Made by a program: the position numbers and the translations under genes. Shown in pieces: positions 39,501 through 50,100 of a stretch of 64,000 nt of DNA (position 1 is its first letter; every line of letters begins with the position of its first letter). The notes beneath the pieces are model-generated. The model saw only the letters and a list, made by a program, of their open reading frames with translations, was not told the DNA's origin and searched no databases. This DNA is from Leishmania infantum JPCM5. Taxonomy: Eukaryota; Euglenozoa; Kinetoplastea; Trypanosomatida; Trypanosomatidae. The DNA is taken from contig NC_009408.2 of NCBI RefSeq assembly GCF_000002875.2, positions 224,501 to 288,500 of the forward strand, in the 5' to 3' direction.

Positions 39501-42500
39501 ATGGACGGTGAAAGTGGAAAGGCTAGAGTGCACGGGTCACGCGCGATGCCCAACACACAGCAGGCGCGGACGCCTACAAGGAACGTACGTGGGGATGCAC
39601 CGGTGCGCCATTGGTTGCTGGTCGGCCACCGCAACGTCTTTGCGGACAACGCCTTGCCACCATCGCGCGCCCAGGCAGCACAGCCCAAGTCACCGAGCAG
39701 CAGCGTCAGCAAGAGCAAGAAGAAGCAGTGCGGGCGGTCGGTCAAGAAGGCTACCGTCGAGTCAGCAGCACCGTTCGCCTCGAGCCGCGTTTTCAGTGCT
39801 GGCGGATACAAGGACGCGAATGAGGGGGAGGGCAACGTCTCCGACATAGGCACCGCCTACCTCATATCCACCCCGGGGCGACCGTCGCAGAGTCCTGACG
39901 AGGATGGGAGATCTGCACCGTGTGCACCAGCGGTCGTGGCGGCGCTCCAGAAGACGGAGGCATGCACGCCCACTCGGAAGGAGCCTCGAGGGCAACAGCA
40001 CTCCGCAGAGTCGTCTGTAGTACGGCCCACTTCGCCTCTGGAGCACGCTGAGGATGGCGTCTGCGCAGTGCAGACGCGCGACTCGTCGCACGTGCCAGCA
40101 CCAGAGCGAGCCGCGTTACTGTCGGGTTCCTTACTTCTCTCTTCAGCTCCATCAGATGAGCACGCCGGTGATATGGCTCCGAGCGTCGGTGTGATACGTT
40201 ATGCCACAACGACTCCTGCAGCTTCTGCAAAGAACGCCTTTGGGCAACAGCCGGGCGCCGGCACCGCTGTGAACATAAACGATGCCGGCACCGCCTGTTC
40301 TCTCGCATGCGTTCCCGAAACACCACACCTGCCAATGCAGGTGCGCTTCTTCCGCTCCTCGAAGCCGCGGTGGCAGGGCGCGAGGACGCCCAACGAGACA
40401 GTCATTGAAGCCGGCAACGATGGGAACGGCACTGACACACATGGGGAACGAAAGAACTTCATTCAGTCGCATGCGCGGGACCGGGTACCCCACGAAGAGA
40501 CGGGGTCATGTGTCACCCCACCGCGCACACTGCACGCCGTGAGTACGATCGCCACGCTCCAAGAAAAGGGCGAGGAGGGCAGCGGCTTTGGTGGCAAGGA
40601 TGGCGCCGTCGCCGACGCATGTGGGTGTCTCAATGCGCCAACGACGGCGGTGGTGGTCCGCGAGCAAGGTCAGGTGAACGCATCGCTCGAGCACTCGCCA
40701 CCGCCTGCGGTGCTGCCCGTTCTCCCTCGAGCAAGCGCTGTCCTCAACGCGACGGAGGAGCTCTCTAATGCGGCAGCGACAACATCGTTTAGGAGCAGCG
40801 GCGGCAGCCCCATCCCACCACCGATCCCGCCGTATCCGAATAACCGTAAGGAGAGCACTGCGAACGCAACGCCATTGCGCCACTCGGATACAGCCGACCC
40901 AGCTCTCTGGCAGAGAGGGGGGCCAGGTGATGGTGATGAAGGTTGTATGTGCGTCGCGGGGCCTCACACGCCGGACGTGGTGCGAGAAGCACTACCGCGT
41001 CGGCTGCAGAGCGCCTCTCCGTCGTTGCAGGAGAGCGTCAACGCCATCAGTAGCTTCTTCTCCCCAGCCGGCCGGCCTGACTCTCGCAAGCGCGTATCGC
41101 CGTCGAGTGGGCGGGGCCCCAGTAGCAGCTACGGCTTCTCGGATGGCGGCAGCACACTGGAGAGCCATCAAACCCGCCGCTTGACGCCCTACTGCGACAC
41201 TGATGAAGAGGATAACAGCCGTGGCATCTCTGCCTCACGGAATATGACAAGGCCGCTCGAAGAGAGTACGCAGGAGGCAGAGCAGCTGCACCACCGTCTG
41301 CCCGCCGAGGATGTCGTGGCTGCCGCAGGGCTTCCAGGCACGTGCTTGAGCAGCACCGACTCTGCTGTGAAGCCGAGTGCGACTCTGCTGCGGTGCAACG
41401 ATGACCTTGCAACGCTCTCATCGCATGTGCAGGCGGAAGAGCCGGTTTGCCCACGGGAAGTCGGCTGGCGCTCGACTCTGCAGCTCAGCCATGCCCTGCT
41501 GGCGGAGTACCAGCGCAGCGTCTTGACTGCCTTCATGACGGCCTGCAAGGCGGCGTGGCTGCCGTCGATGGCGGTGTGTAGACTGGGTTATGTGTGCACA
41601 CACGCTTACGCATCGCCATGGGTGGCGGAGCAAGCACCAGCGACGGGCATCACCGTGCCGGAGGTCCACCTCCTCTTTCAACTCTACTGCACCAGCCCAT
41701 CAGAGAGTGCTGCCGATCGACTCGTTGAATGCTTCTTTGCCACGCAGCTGGTGTGCTACGTGAACTGGGTGCACCATCTCCAGTTTGAGTATCTGTACGT
41801 GCGCATGGTGGCACTGCGGGCCGTGTCCATGATGGAGCTGCACGAGCGCCGGCTCATCTGCATGCGGCGCGACTTGGCCATCCGGGACGCCATTGAGCTG
41901 TTCATGCTGCTCGCCCCTCGCCCGCGTGCCCCGATGGTGTCTACGGGACGCCGTGTCTTCTCGGCGTTCCGCATGGCCTTGCACGCGCTCAGCGGTGGTG
42001 GTGGCGGCAGCAACGCAGGTGCCGCCGCGGCCTCGGCAAAGTGCAGAGGGAGTTGCAGCGCGCGCACGCAGCACAAGCCATCATCTCCGGCGACCCCGCG
42101 CTGTGCCACTGGCTGCCAACTCACAGCAGACGAGGAACGGCGACAGCATCGTCCGCCGCGTGTCGAGCCGCTCTTCGCCTCGGAAGCCTGGAACGCGGCT
42201 CGTGCCACGTGCGACATCAGCGCAGTAAAGTCTCCCACGAACCACGGGGCAGGTGACAGCCACGTGGATGCGCAGAATGTGGTGCGCAAGGTCGCAAGCG
42301 CCACGAACCCGCCACCTGAGATGCCCGAGTGCCATCGTGGGGCGCCGCATCTGCTGTGCAAAACGTACTCGAACGACTGCGGGCCGGTGGCGGAGAGAAG
42401 TAGCAGCGGTGGCGTCTCTTCGGTGTTGCCTGTCTTGTGGCTGCCAAGGCTGATAAGAAGCACGCCGCGTACCGCGTCCGTGGCCCACAAGACACGTAAG

Positions 42501-42785
42501 GAGACGGGCATGGTGGCTGCTAAGACGGACTGCAGCGAAGTGGAGGGACAGGGTAAGGATGGCTTCTCCCGTCGCAGCGCCAGCAGCGTACTATCCTCAA
42601 GGTCACCGAATCACCGCGAGCTTGGCAGGCGGAGCAGTAGGGACGCCGCGCTGCCGCATGGCGGCCTACGCGCAAGGGAGACGGTGCAGCCAAAGAAGCG
42701 CAGCCGCACACCACCGCCGCTGCCAACGGACGCCGACTTTTTGAACTTACGCGACGCAGAAGTTCTGAAACGCTTCATAAAGTAG
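39501..42785 (+). CDS. Hypothetical protein, mostly disordered with one folded block
   Basis: A 1094-residue protein that I do not recognise. The first ~650 residues are rich in Ser, Pro, Ala, Thr and Arg with no domain. Residues of about 655-830 look folded and helical, with many aromatic and hydrophobic residues (for example LVECFFATQLVCYVNWVHHL and MMELHERRLICMRRDLAIRD). After a Gly run the tail is again disordered, with basic stretches such as QPKKRSRTPPPLP that could act as a nuclear localisation signal. The ATG at 39501 is the first in frame; the frame also extends four codons to a GTG at 39489. Its length without breaks and GC-rich third positions support a real gene. Confidence 0.75.
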   Translation: MDGESGKARVHGSRAMPNTQQARTPTRNVRGDAPVRHWLLVGHRNVFADNALPPSRAQAAQPKSPSSSVSKSKKKQCGRSVKKATVESAAPFASSRVFSAGGYKDANEGEGNVSDIGTAYLISTPGRPSQSPDEDGRSAPCAPAVVAALQKTEACTPTRKEPRGQQHSAESSVVRPTSPLEHAEDGVCAVQTRDSSHVPAPERAALLSGSLLLSSAPSDEHAGDMAPSVGVIRYATTTPAASAKNAFGQQPGAGTAVNINDAGTACSLACVPETPHLPMQVRFFRSSKPRWQGARTPNETVIEAGNDGNGTDTHGERKNFIQSHARDRVPHEETGSCVTPPRTLHAVSTIATLQEKGEEGSGFGGKDGAVADACGCLNAPTTAVVVREQGQVNASLEHSPPPAVLPVLPRASAVLNATEELSNAAATTSFRSSGGSPIPPPIPPYPNNRKESTANATPLRHSDTADPALWQRGGPGDGDEGCMCVAGPHTPDVVREALPRRLQSASPSLQESVNAISSFFSPAGRPDSRKRVSPSSGRGPSSSYGFSDGGSTLESHQTRRLTPYCDTDEEDNSRGISASRNMTRPLEESTQEAEQLHHRLPAEDVVAAAGLPGTCLSSTDSAVKPSATLLRCNDDLATLSSHVQAEEPVCPREVGWRSTLQLSHALLAEYQRSVLTAFMTACKAAWLPSMAVCRLGYVCTHAYASPWVAEQAPATGITVPEVHLLFQLYCTSPSESAADRLVECFFATQLVCYVNWVHHLQFEYLYVRMVALRAVSMMELHERRLICMRRDLAIRDAIELFMLLAPRPRAPMVSTGRRVFSAFRMALHALSGGGGGSNAGAAAASAKCRGSCSARTQHKPSSPATPRCATGCQLTADEERRQHRPPRVEPLFASEAWNAARATCDISAVKSPTNHGAGDSHVDAQNVVRKVASATNPPPEMPECHRGAPHLLCKTYSNDCGPVAERSSSGGVSSVLPVLWLPRLIRSTPRTASVAHKTRKETGMVAAKTDCSEVEGQGKDGFSRRSASSVLSSRSPNHRELGRRSSRDAALPHGGLRARETVQPKKRSRTPPPLPTDADFLNLRDAEVLKRFIK

Positions 42786-43980
42786 CAGCGTGCGTAGATG
42801 TTAGAGAGGCCCTCCGCACAGCGCACGTGCCTCAGTGCATGCGTGTGTGGATGGATGAATGTCTTGCACCCATCCTCTGGACGTGCAAGGGAGGAACGCG
42901 GTGCAAAGCCACAATACATCAGAGCCCCACCACCACCCAGCCCACCCTCTTCCTTCGTTTCTATTGGTTTCGTGTGTGGTGTTCTTCAGTGTGTGTTTGC
43001 ATCCCGGTAAGGCTGCGGGGAACGCACGCGTATTCCACCGTGGGAGGGCGGGCAAGCGTGACGAGAGCCGTACTGTAGAGGTGGACGAGGGGAGCAATGT
43101 AAAGGATGGAAGCTGCGCGAGCAGGGGACGGTCGAGCGGCTCTCCGTCTGCCGCCACTGCACCAACCCTACAAGACCGCTCATACCCCTCTTCCCAAACC
43201 CACAGCGGGTGCTTCAATCACTGCTAACGCCCTCGTATGTGTTTTCTGTTTATGTTTTACGGTCTTTGATGTCGAGCGCACCCACTCCTCGCCCCGGTCC
43301 TCTGCCTCCCCTCACCCCACCCCACCCTCCGGTTTGGCACCCTCTGTCGTCCGGCTCGCTATCATATTCGAGAAGAACCGAGGAAGATAGTCTCAGGGAT
43401 GTGGGAGGGCCGCGCTGTCCCCGACCAGGCTCACGAAGGCGAAGACCCGTCGCCATGGCACATAGGCGTATATATATATATATGTGTGTGTATAAATATG
43501 TATAAATATGCAAGGGCATGGCACTTAATACGCGTATGCCGGAGTGTAGTGGTGGGGAGGGAAGGAGGGGTGGTGCCGTGGCGCTCCTATTTCTCTGTGT
43601 CGATGGACTAACACAGAAGCTCAGAAAGACACTCGGCGGACGTTCGATGTAAGCGTGCGTGCGTGTGTGCGTGCATGTGTATGTGTACCATGCCCTCCTA
43701 TGCCTAATGCCCTCCTCACCAGCGAGGAACGTCAAACGGTTGTATGTGTCGGCCAGTCGCATCCTCTGCGACGGGGAGGGTGTGCGCCCATGTCCATTCT
43801 CCACCCCTCTTTTTCTCTCCTACATGTCACAGGTCTAAGCGAGCTTAGCAAACCTGCAGTGGCGGGTAGCGAGTGCTTCGACACAGTTTCTATCGCACTG
43901 CATTTCCTAGTGGCAGCGCAAGAGAACCCCCACGCGTCTACCTTGTGTGTCCTTTCTATGCCCCCCCCTCTGTCCCGGTC
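42786..43980 (+). other. Intergenic region
   Basis: No gene seen in 1.2 kb. C-rich stretches lie near 42925-42955 and 43295-43335, a TA run at 43469-43483 and GT runs near 43655-43690. Confidence 0.6.
43469..43483. repeat. TA dinucleotide run
   Basis: Fifteen bases of alternating T and A, followed at once by a TG run and AT-rich sequence. Confidence 0.85.
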
Positions 43981-44958
43981 ATGTCCATCGACGCCGGCCT
44001 CTGCGACCGTTATGTGGTTTTCCTCGATATTGACGGCGTTCTCCTGCCGGTCCCGAAGTTCACCTTCGGCGGTGGCGACCTTAGCGGCAGGTGTGCGCAG
44101 ACCCTCAAGCGGCTGATCGCCGCCCTCGGGGGACGCGACAAGGTGACGCTTGTGCTGTCCTCAACCTGGCGCAACCACCCTGCCATGGTGGACCGGCTGA
44201 ACACGTTCATGCAGAAAGAGGCCGGCGACGGCATCCCTGTCGTGTCGGAGAAAACGCCAAACGGGACGGTGCTGGTGAGCTCAGTGACCTACTATGCCGA
44301 TGACCCGTCTGAGCAGCGCCTCGTCCGAGATCGAGTGGACGAGGTGTACCGCTGGCTGCACACGCACATCACAGATCACCCAGAGGCGATCGGCGGGCGA
44401 TGGTTTGCGATTGATGACATGCAGCTAGACGTGGACGAGCGCATGCGTGGGCACTTTCTGCACACGCAGACGGACGTCGGCATAACAGAGGCGGACGTGG
44501 ACACCGCGTGCGCGATGATGGCGTCCCACCCAAGCCCAGCGGACGCCTACGCCGCGGCGGTTGCCGCCCTCGCCGATCCGGCGCTGAAGGCGGAAGAGAT
44601 TGAGATTCATAGAGTGCTGCAGTCTCGCCTGGAGGCACAGCTCGCCGCCACCACTGCGGAGCTCACAGAAGTGCAGGAAAAGGTGGCGGCCCTCTCTGCC
44701 GAAAAGAAGGACCTCATCAGGGAGCTGGCAGAGAAGCAGCGGTCTATGGAAGACATGCGCTACCGACTGGCCGTGTACGACTTTTCCAAGCGCTACCCCT
44801 GCCTCGCCGCCGCTGTGGAGCTGGCTGGCACCAAGTCGGGTGCCGAGAGACGCGCCATGGATGACACTATCCGCACCTTCGTAACGCTTCTCATGGACCG
44901 CAAAGAGCTGCAGAAGAAGATGCGCAGCGAGGCCAAAAAGGTGAAGCAGGCCTCATGA
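43981..44958 (+). CDS. HAD-fold putative phosphatase with C-terminal coiled coil
   Basis: A 325-residue protein. Residues 12-180 carry HAD superfamily motifs: FLDIDGVLLP (14-23) with the nucleophile Asp16 and acid/base Asp18, motif II LVLSSTWR (57-64) and the acidic motif IV IDD (144-146). The LSSTWR box resembles the HAD domain of 'Swiss army knife' RNA-repair proteins (HAD_SAK-type), by eye only. Residues of about 200-265 are Glu/Lys/Ala/Leu-rich and likely form a coiled coil (for example LEAQLAATTAELTEVQEKVA), and a further basic helix ends the protein. The ATG at 43981 is just before the fold; the frame is open upstream to 43873 but without an ATG. A phosphatase acting on a nucleic acid end or small phosphoester is possible; the substrate is unknown. 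Confidence 0.8.
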   Translation: MSIDAGLCDRYVVFLDIDGVLLPVPKFTFGGGDLSGRCAQTLKRLIAALGGRDKVTLVLSSTWRNHPAMVDRLNTFMQKEAGDGIPVVSEKTPNGTVLVSSVTYYADDPSEQRLVRDRVDEVYRWLHTHITDHPEAIGGRWFAIDDMQLDVDERMRGHFLHTQTDVGITEADVDTACAMMASHPSPADAYAAAVAALADPALKAEEIEIHRVLQSRLEAQLAATTAELTEVQEKVAALSAEKKDLIRELAEKQRSMEDMRYRLAVYDFSKRYPCLAAAVELAGTKSGAERRAMDDTIRTFVTLLMDRKELQKKMRSEAKKVKQAS

Positions 44959-45650
44959 CAGGCAAGCGGCTGCGGTGCTGATGGGGATGGTGGTCGTTGG
45001 CATTGTACTCGAGCAAGAGAGCAGGATGATGTGCCATGGCGCGCCTCTCAGAGCAGCCGCCACGCAGCAAGCAACGGTGTATAGAGTCTGGTCGTAGCAC
45101 GGCGGATAACGCATACATACGGTGCGCGTGGATGAGCTGTACAGGCGACAAACAAGACGAAAGACGCAAGAGAGCGGGAGGGAGCTGTAAAGGCATTGGA
45201 AGACGCACACACGCGCGCACGGTGCGTCCGGTGAAGCCCTCATTCCTGCTCACCATCTTGTACGCTTGCCCATTTCCATTGCCGGCGAGGGGAGGGGGCG
45301 TGCGCTCGCTGGCTGATGCCGAGCTCCCTCATTAATACCCTCTCAATGCTGTGCACACACAGACACACAAACACGAGCGCACGCACACACCCTCGAAGGC
45401 CACACCACACAGTGAGCGAATTCGCGTGAAATCGAGCAACGGCAACACCAAGAAACACAAAGGAAAGAGTTGAAGACTTGGTGCCTCAGGTTACCTGAAG
45501 TAGCCAAATGTGTGGGCTCTGCCTCGCGTGGCTCTCTTCCACGCGTCCACTTCATCGGCCCCTCCTCCAGCCCACCCACCCCGATAAAACCGCTTATCGG
45601 CAGCTACCAGACCACTCGACGCACAAACCGACCCTCCAAAGCAAGTCGGC

Positions 45651-45989
45651 ATGACCCGAACTCCGGGGCCTTCGCCCCACCTCCACGCCGCTCTGCTCAC
45701 TGGTCCTCCCGCCCAAGGCGTCTCCCCACCCGACGTTCGACAGTCTATGATGTTTCGCGGCGCTGTCGAAGATGGCGGCCTCCTTCCCGCCGCCACCATC
45801 TCCGCTCCCTCTGCGACAACGGCAGCGCTTGTGTGTTTCGCATCGTCGAGCAGCGTCCTATTCGCGGAGCTGCTCAGCCACGGCGCCTGCTTGTGTGTGT
45901 GCGTGCGTGTGCACAAACAACCGCGGGTCGCTCTCTTTACCTTCTACGCTTCTGCATCCTCTCTCACCTGTCACTTATTTGTACATTGA
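45651..45989 (+). CDS. Doubtful small reading frame
   Basis: A 112-codon frame beginning MTRTPGPSPHLHAALLTGPP. Its first ~80 codons use GC-rich third positions and avoid the repeats that dominate the flanks, unlike most frames in gaps here. The last ~30 codons (LCVCVRVHKQPRVALFTFY) read through ordinary GT- and CT-rich sequence, which argues against a real protein. No motif is recognised. It could equally be a non-coding piece of unique sequence. Listed so that it can be checked against related species. Confidence 0.15.
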   Translation: MTRTPGPSPHLHAALLTGPPAQGVSPPDVRQSMMFRGAVEDGGLLPAATISAPSATTAALVCFASSSSVLFAELLSHGACLCVCVRVHKQPRVALFTFYASASSLTCHLFVH

Positions 45990-46589
45990 GGGCATCAGTA
46001 TGGTGCGCGGCTGCACGCGACCGCGCGCGCATGCCTCGCCGTCTGCCCTTCTTTCTGTCTTCCTCTCTCTTACAGCGGCGTTGTGTGCGCCGAGAAAGCA
46101 GGAAGGGGGCCCTCGTCACACCTCTCCGCGACCATCGGCGTGTCAGTGATTCGCTGAGTCTCAAGCATTCCTCAGCTTTTCCTTTGCTCCCCAGAAGCAC
46201 GCCCGAACCGCGCGAGCGCGAATCCCACAAGTGCGCGCACGCCGTCTATGCGGGCTGGACCTATACAGTTTCTCTCTCACGCCGCACCGCGCCCTACCGC
46301 GTGCCTCTGCCTCATCTCGGGCCTCTACATACATGAATGCATTACGCATAGATACTCTGCAAATCAACGTCACCAGAAGCGGAGCGGTGGTGCACGCCTC
46401 ACACAGAGGCACGTATCTTTTAGAGTTCGCACATAGATGCATCTGCACACAGCGTGGCAATACCAACCACGGCACACAGCTGGCAGACGGGCATCAGACA
46501 TCCATCACCCCCGTCTCCCCCTGTGGCTGAGTGCTCCAGTACTCGGTCACACACACACACACATAGGGGCAGTTGCACATTTCCAAGTA

Positions 46590-46602
46590 GGGGGGGGGGG
46601 GG
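46590..46602. repeat. Poly-G run (G13)
   Basis: Thirteen consecutive G in the region upstream of the RAD54-like gene. Such runs slip in sequencing, so the exact count is uncertain. Confidence 0.85.
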
Positions 46603-47100
46603 CATCAACACACTCACACTACCCGCAGATCCGCATACACCTCCACATAGCATGGCATACATGCCTAGAACCGCTGCTCTTGTGCTTCTCATTCCTTCCT
46701 TCCTGCCGTCCCCACCGGCCGACCAACCGCCCTTCCTGCCTCTTTCTCTCCCCTTGCTTCTTGGGCCTTCCTCCACATCGTGTGCCTCTGTGCGCGTGCA
46801 TACACACATACATACACGTTCTCTCTGCTTGCCTTGTCAGTATCACAGCGTCACACTACCCCTTTCCGTGGTTCAACTCCCTCCCCTCTCCCCCGGTTGT
46901 TCCGCCTAATCTGTCGTTGTCGTCGTTTACACCTTCGCCCTCTCCTCCCTTTCCTTGTCGCCCTCGTCCTCTCCTGCTCTCCCCGTGCGGACAGTCCTGG
47001 CGAGCGCTGCATCATCACCCCTGCCCGCTTCACAGACACACACGCCGACACACCGCGAGTGTGGCAGAACAAAGGACAGAGTTGCCCCACCACCACAATC

Positions 47101-47144
47101 CCTTCTACCTTTCCATCTACATCTTCTCGCCTTCTTTTGGGAAG
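47101..47144 (+). promoter_or_regulatory. Predicted spliced-leader acceptor for the RAD54-like mRNA
   Basis: A pyrimidine-rich tract from about 47101 to 47138 is followed by the first AG at 47143-47144 (GGGAAG), 37 bases before the ATG at 47182. Prediction only. Confidence 0.45.
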
Positions 47145-47181
47145 GGGGTGTTCGTGTCGCTGAGCGAAATTCAACGCGGCG

Positions 47182-50100
47182 ATGCGCAAGTCAGCGGCAG
47201 GCAGCGGCGTTGCCAACGGCACGTTCCGCCCTCCCACAACGAGTGGTGAGGGTAAGCCGGCGGAGCGCAAGCCCAGGACGCGCCCACTACTGCCTGCCAC
47301 CGTGGCTGCCGCTGTGCCGCGCTTCATGACCGGTTGGCGGGCCCTCAGCAAAGGCAGCTTCAAGGCACCCGGCTCAGGGGATGCCAGCAACATCGGTGAC
47401 GACACCGTGGATCTGCCTGGCCCGAGTGTGACCTGTATCACCTCCACTGGCGCTCGGCGCGAGGTGATGTACCCCACCGTCACCCCCCACAGCGCGGGCA
47501 GCACGGCACACAACGACCTTGTGGCTTACCGGCTGGCACGGCGCAGCCAGATAGACTACCACCAGCCGGAGTCCGCCGCCCAGGCGGTGGCCGCGCGGGC
47601 CCTCCAAGCTGCCGCGGCAGCGCGAGGGAAGACGGAAGCGGACTCTGAGGACAGCGGAAGCCAGGGAGGCGGCACCGCAAAGCTGCTCAAGGTGGAGGCC
47701 GGCACTGGAGGCGTGAAGACGGCTCCTGGTGCGCCGGAGGCTGCCGAAGATGGCACTGCAGCGGCAGCCAGCGAGGGCCACGAGACCGCCGCCGCCGCGA
47801 ACGAGGACGCTATCCCAGCGGACAAGGTGGTGAGCCGCTACCCCGTCAGCCCCTATGGCAAGCTGTACTTCCAGGTCGAGACGGACGGCGCGACGCGGCA
47901 TGAATCTGTCGGCATCGTCATCATCGATACGGAGTTGCTGGGGGTTATGATGTACGACCGCGTGGGGCGTCAGTATGGCAACCGGCCCGACCCTGGTTAC
48001 CCGATCAAGCAGGAGGAAGTGGACAGTGCGAAGGCGGGCAGCGTCTTGAAGGTGGGAACAAAAAGTGTGCTGCTCATCACAGCGCTCACCGAGGAGGCGT
48101 TCCGCAGCGGCGAGTTCTTCTTGCGCTCCGAGCACGACCTCCGCGTGAAGGAAGACAAGGCCAAGGCCAAGGCCGAGGCCGCGGCCGCCGAGGAGGCGAA
48201 GGCGCGGAAGCCCGGGATGAGCTTCGGCAACTCGCTCAGCAACTGTAGCGCCTTCGCCTCCATCCTTTTCCGCCGTCGCCCCAAGGATGGGGAGACGGGC
48301 TTCGTCGTCCCCGTAGCCGGGCGTCCAAAGATGGGCAAGAATGGCATCATCATGGATGACCTGCACCCGCTGCACGATCCGGACCGCGAGAAGGCGGTGG
48401 TGCTGTTCCGCGCCGACTACAAGCGCGACGTGCACGGCCGTCGGCAAGTCTCCGTCGTTGTGGACCCGATCATTGGCGACAAGCTGCGGCCGCACCAAAT
48501 CATTGGCGTAAAGTTTCTCTTCGACTGCATCACGGGCGAGCGCATGCTCGGCTACCACGGCGCCATCCTGGCCGATGAGATGGGCTTGGGTAAGACGATC
48601 CAGACGGTGGCCACCATCTACACCTGTTTGAAGCAAGGCAAGCACGGCCAGCCGACGGCCCGCAAGTGCCTCGTCGTGACGCCGTCCTCGCTAGTGAAAA
48701 ACTGGTGCAACGAGTTTGACAAGTGGCTGGGCGAAGGGGCAGTGAGGCATTTCGCCATCTCCGAGTCGACTCCGAAGGGAGACCGCATTATCTCCCGCTT
48801 CGACGGCGATGGCGACGTCCTGGTCATCTCGTACGACCAACTGCGCAAGTATATCGACCGCCTCTCGGGGCTGCGCTCTGTCGAACTGGTCGTCTGCGAC
48901 GAGGGTCACCGCCTCAAGAACGCGGAGGTGAAGACGACAAAGGCGGTGGACATGCTGCCAACGCGCAACCGCATCATCCTCTCCGGCACCCCCATCCAGA
49001 ATGACCTGTCCGAGTTCCACGCCATGGTCAACTTCGTCAACCCCGGTATCCTCGGCAACCGCGACCTCTTCGCACGCGTCTTCGAAGAGCCCGTCTCCCT
49101 TGGCCGCGACCCGGGATGCCCAGACCACCTCAAATCTCTTGGCCGAGATCGCGCGCATTACCTCTCGGTGCTGACGCAGCGCTTTATCCTTCGCCGCACG
49201 CAGTCCATCAATGAGTCCTACCTGCCGCCCAAGGTGGACGTTACCGTCTTCGTGCGACTGGGAGAGAAGCAGGAACTCGCCTATCAGAAGCTGGCCGACG
49301 TGGTCGAGTCTGCGGAGTGCACGCCGCTGGTGCTCATTTCCGCCCTGCGGAAGCTGTGCAATCACATGGATCTCTTCCACGACGCGGTGCACCTGTCTCA
49401 TCAGATTGGCAACTCGGCAGGTGCGTTGGCGCAGCAGCAGCAGGCTGGCCGCCGTCGCGGCCGCAGCAGCGCTGCAGGTGAATCGCGAGGCATCCCCCTC
49501 TCTGTGCTACCGAAGGGGTTTAAGCCGGGTAGCTTGAGCGTAGACTGCGGCAGTAAGATGCACTTCGTCTCCCTCGTGCTCGACGAGCTGAAGCGAAACG
49601 GCGAGCGCGACAAGCTCGTCATTGTGTCGAACTTCACGCAAACACTTGACATCATTGCAGCGCTGTGTAACTCGAAGCAGATCGCGTACTTCCAGCTTGA
49701 TGGCAGCACGCCCATCAAGAAGCGCCAGCAGCTAGTGGACTACTTCAACGTGCCCGGCTCGCAGGAGATCGTGTTTCTGCTCTCCTCGAAGGCCGGCGGT
49801 GTCGGGCTGAACCTGATCGGTGCGAACCGGCTGATCCTCTTCGACCCTGACTGGAACCCCGCAAACGATGCACAGGCAATGGGCCGCGTGTGGCGCGATG
49901 GCCAGAAGAAGCGCGTCTTCATCTATCGCCTGCTCAGCACCGGCACCATCGAAGAGAAAATCTACCAGCGGCAAGTGAGCAAGCAAGGCTTGTCGGCGAA
50001 CGTGGTGGACATGCAGGAGGATTCAAAGCAGCACTTCACGCTGGAGGAGCTCAAGTCCCTCTTCAAATACAAGGCCGACACGCTGTGCGACACCCACGAC

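Larger units (their letters stand above)
44959..47181 (+). other. Intergenic region, HAD protein to RAD54-like ATPase
   Basis: Mostly pyrimidine-rich with CA runs and a G run (46590-46602). The piece between about 45480 and 45880 is less repetitive and more coding-like in composition than the rest; see the low-confidence frame at 45651-45989. Nothing else is recognised. Confidence 0.5.

Noticed and set aside
47374..48645. Antisense frame of 423 codons opposite the RAD54-like gene
   Set aside because: Shadow of the sense gene through codon bias; no motif and no separate upstream processing signals.
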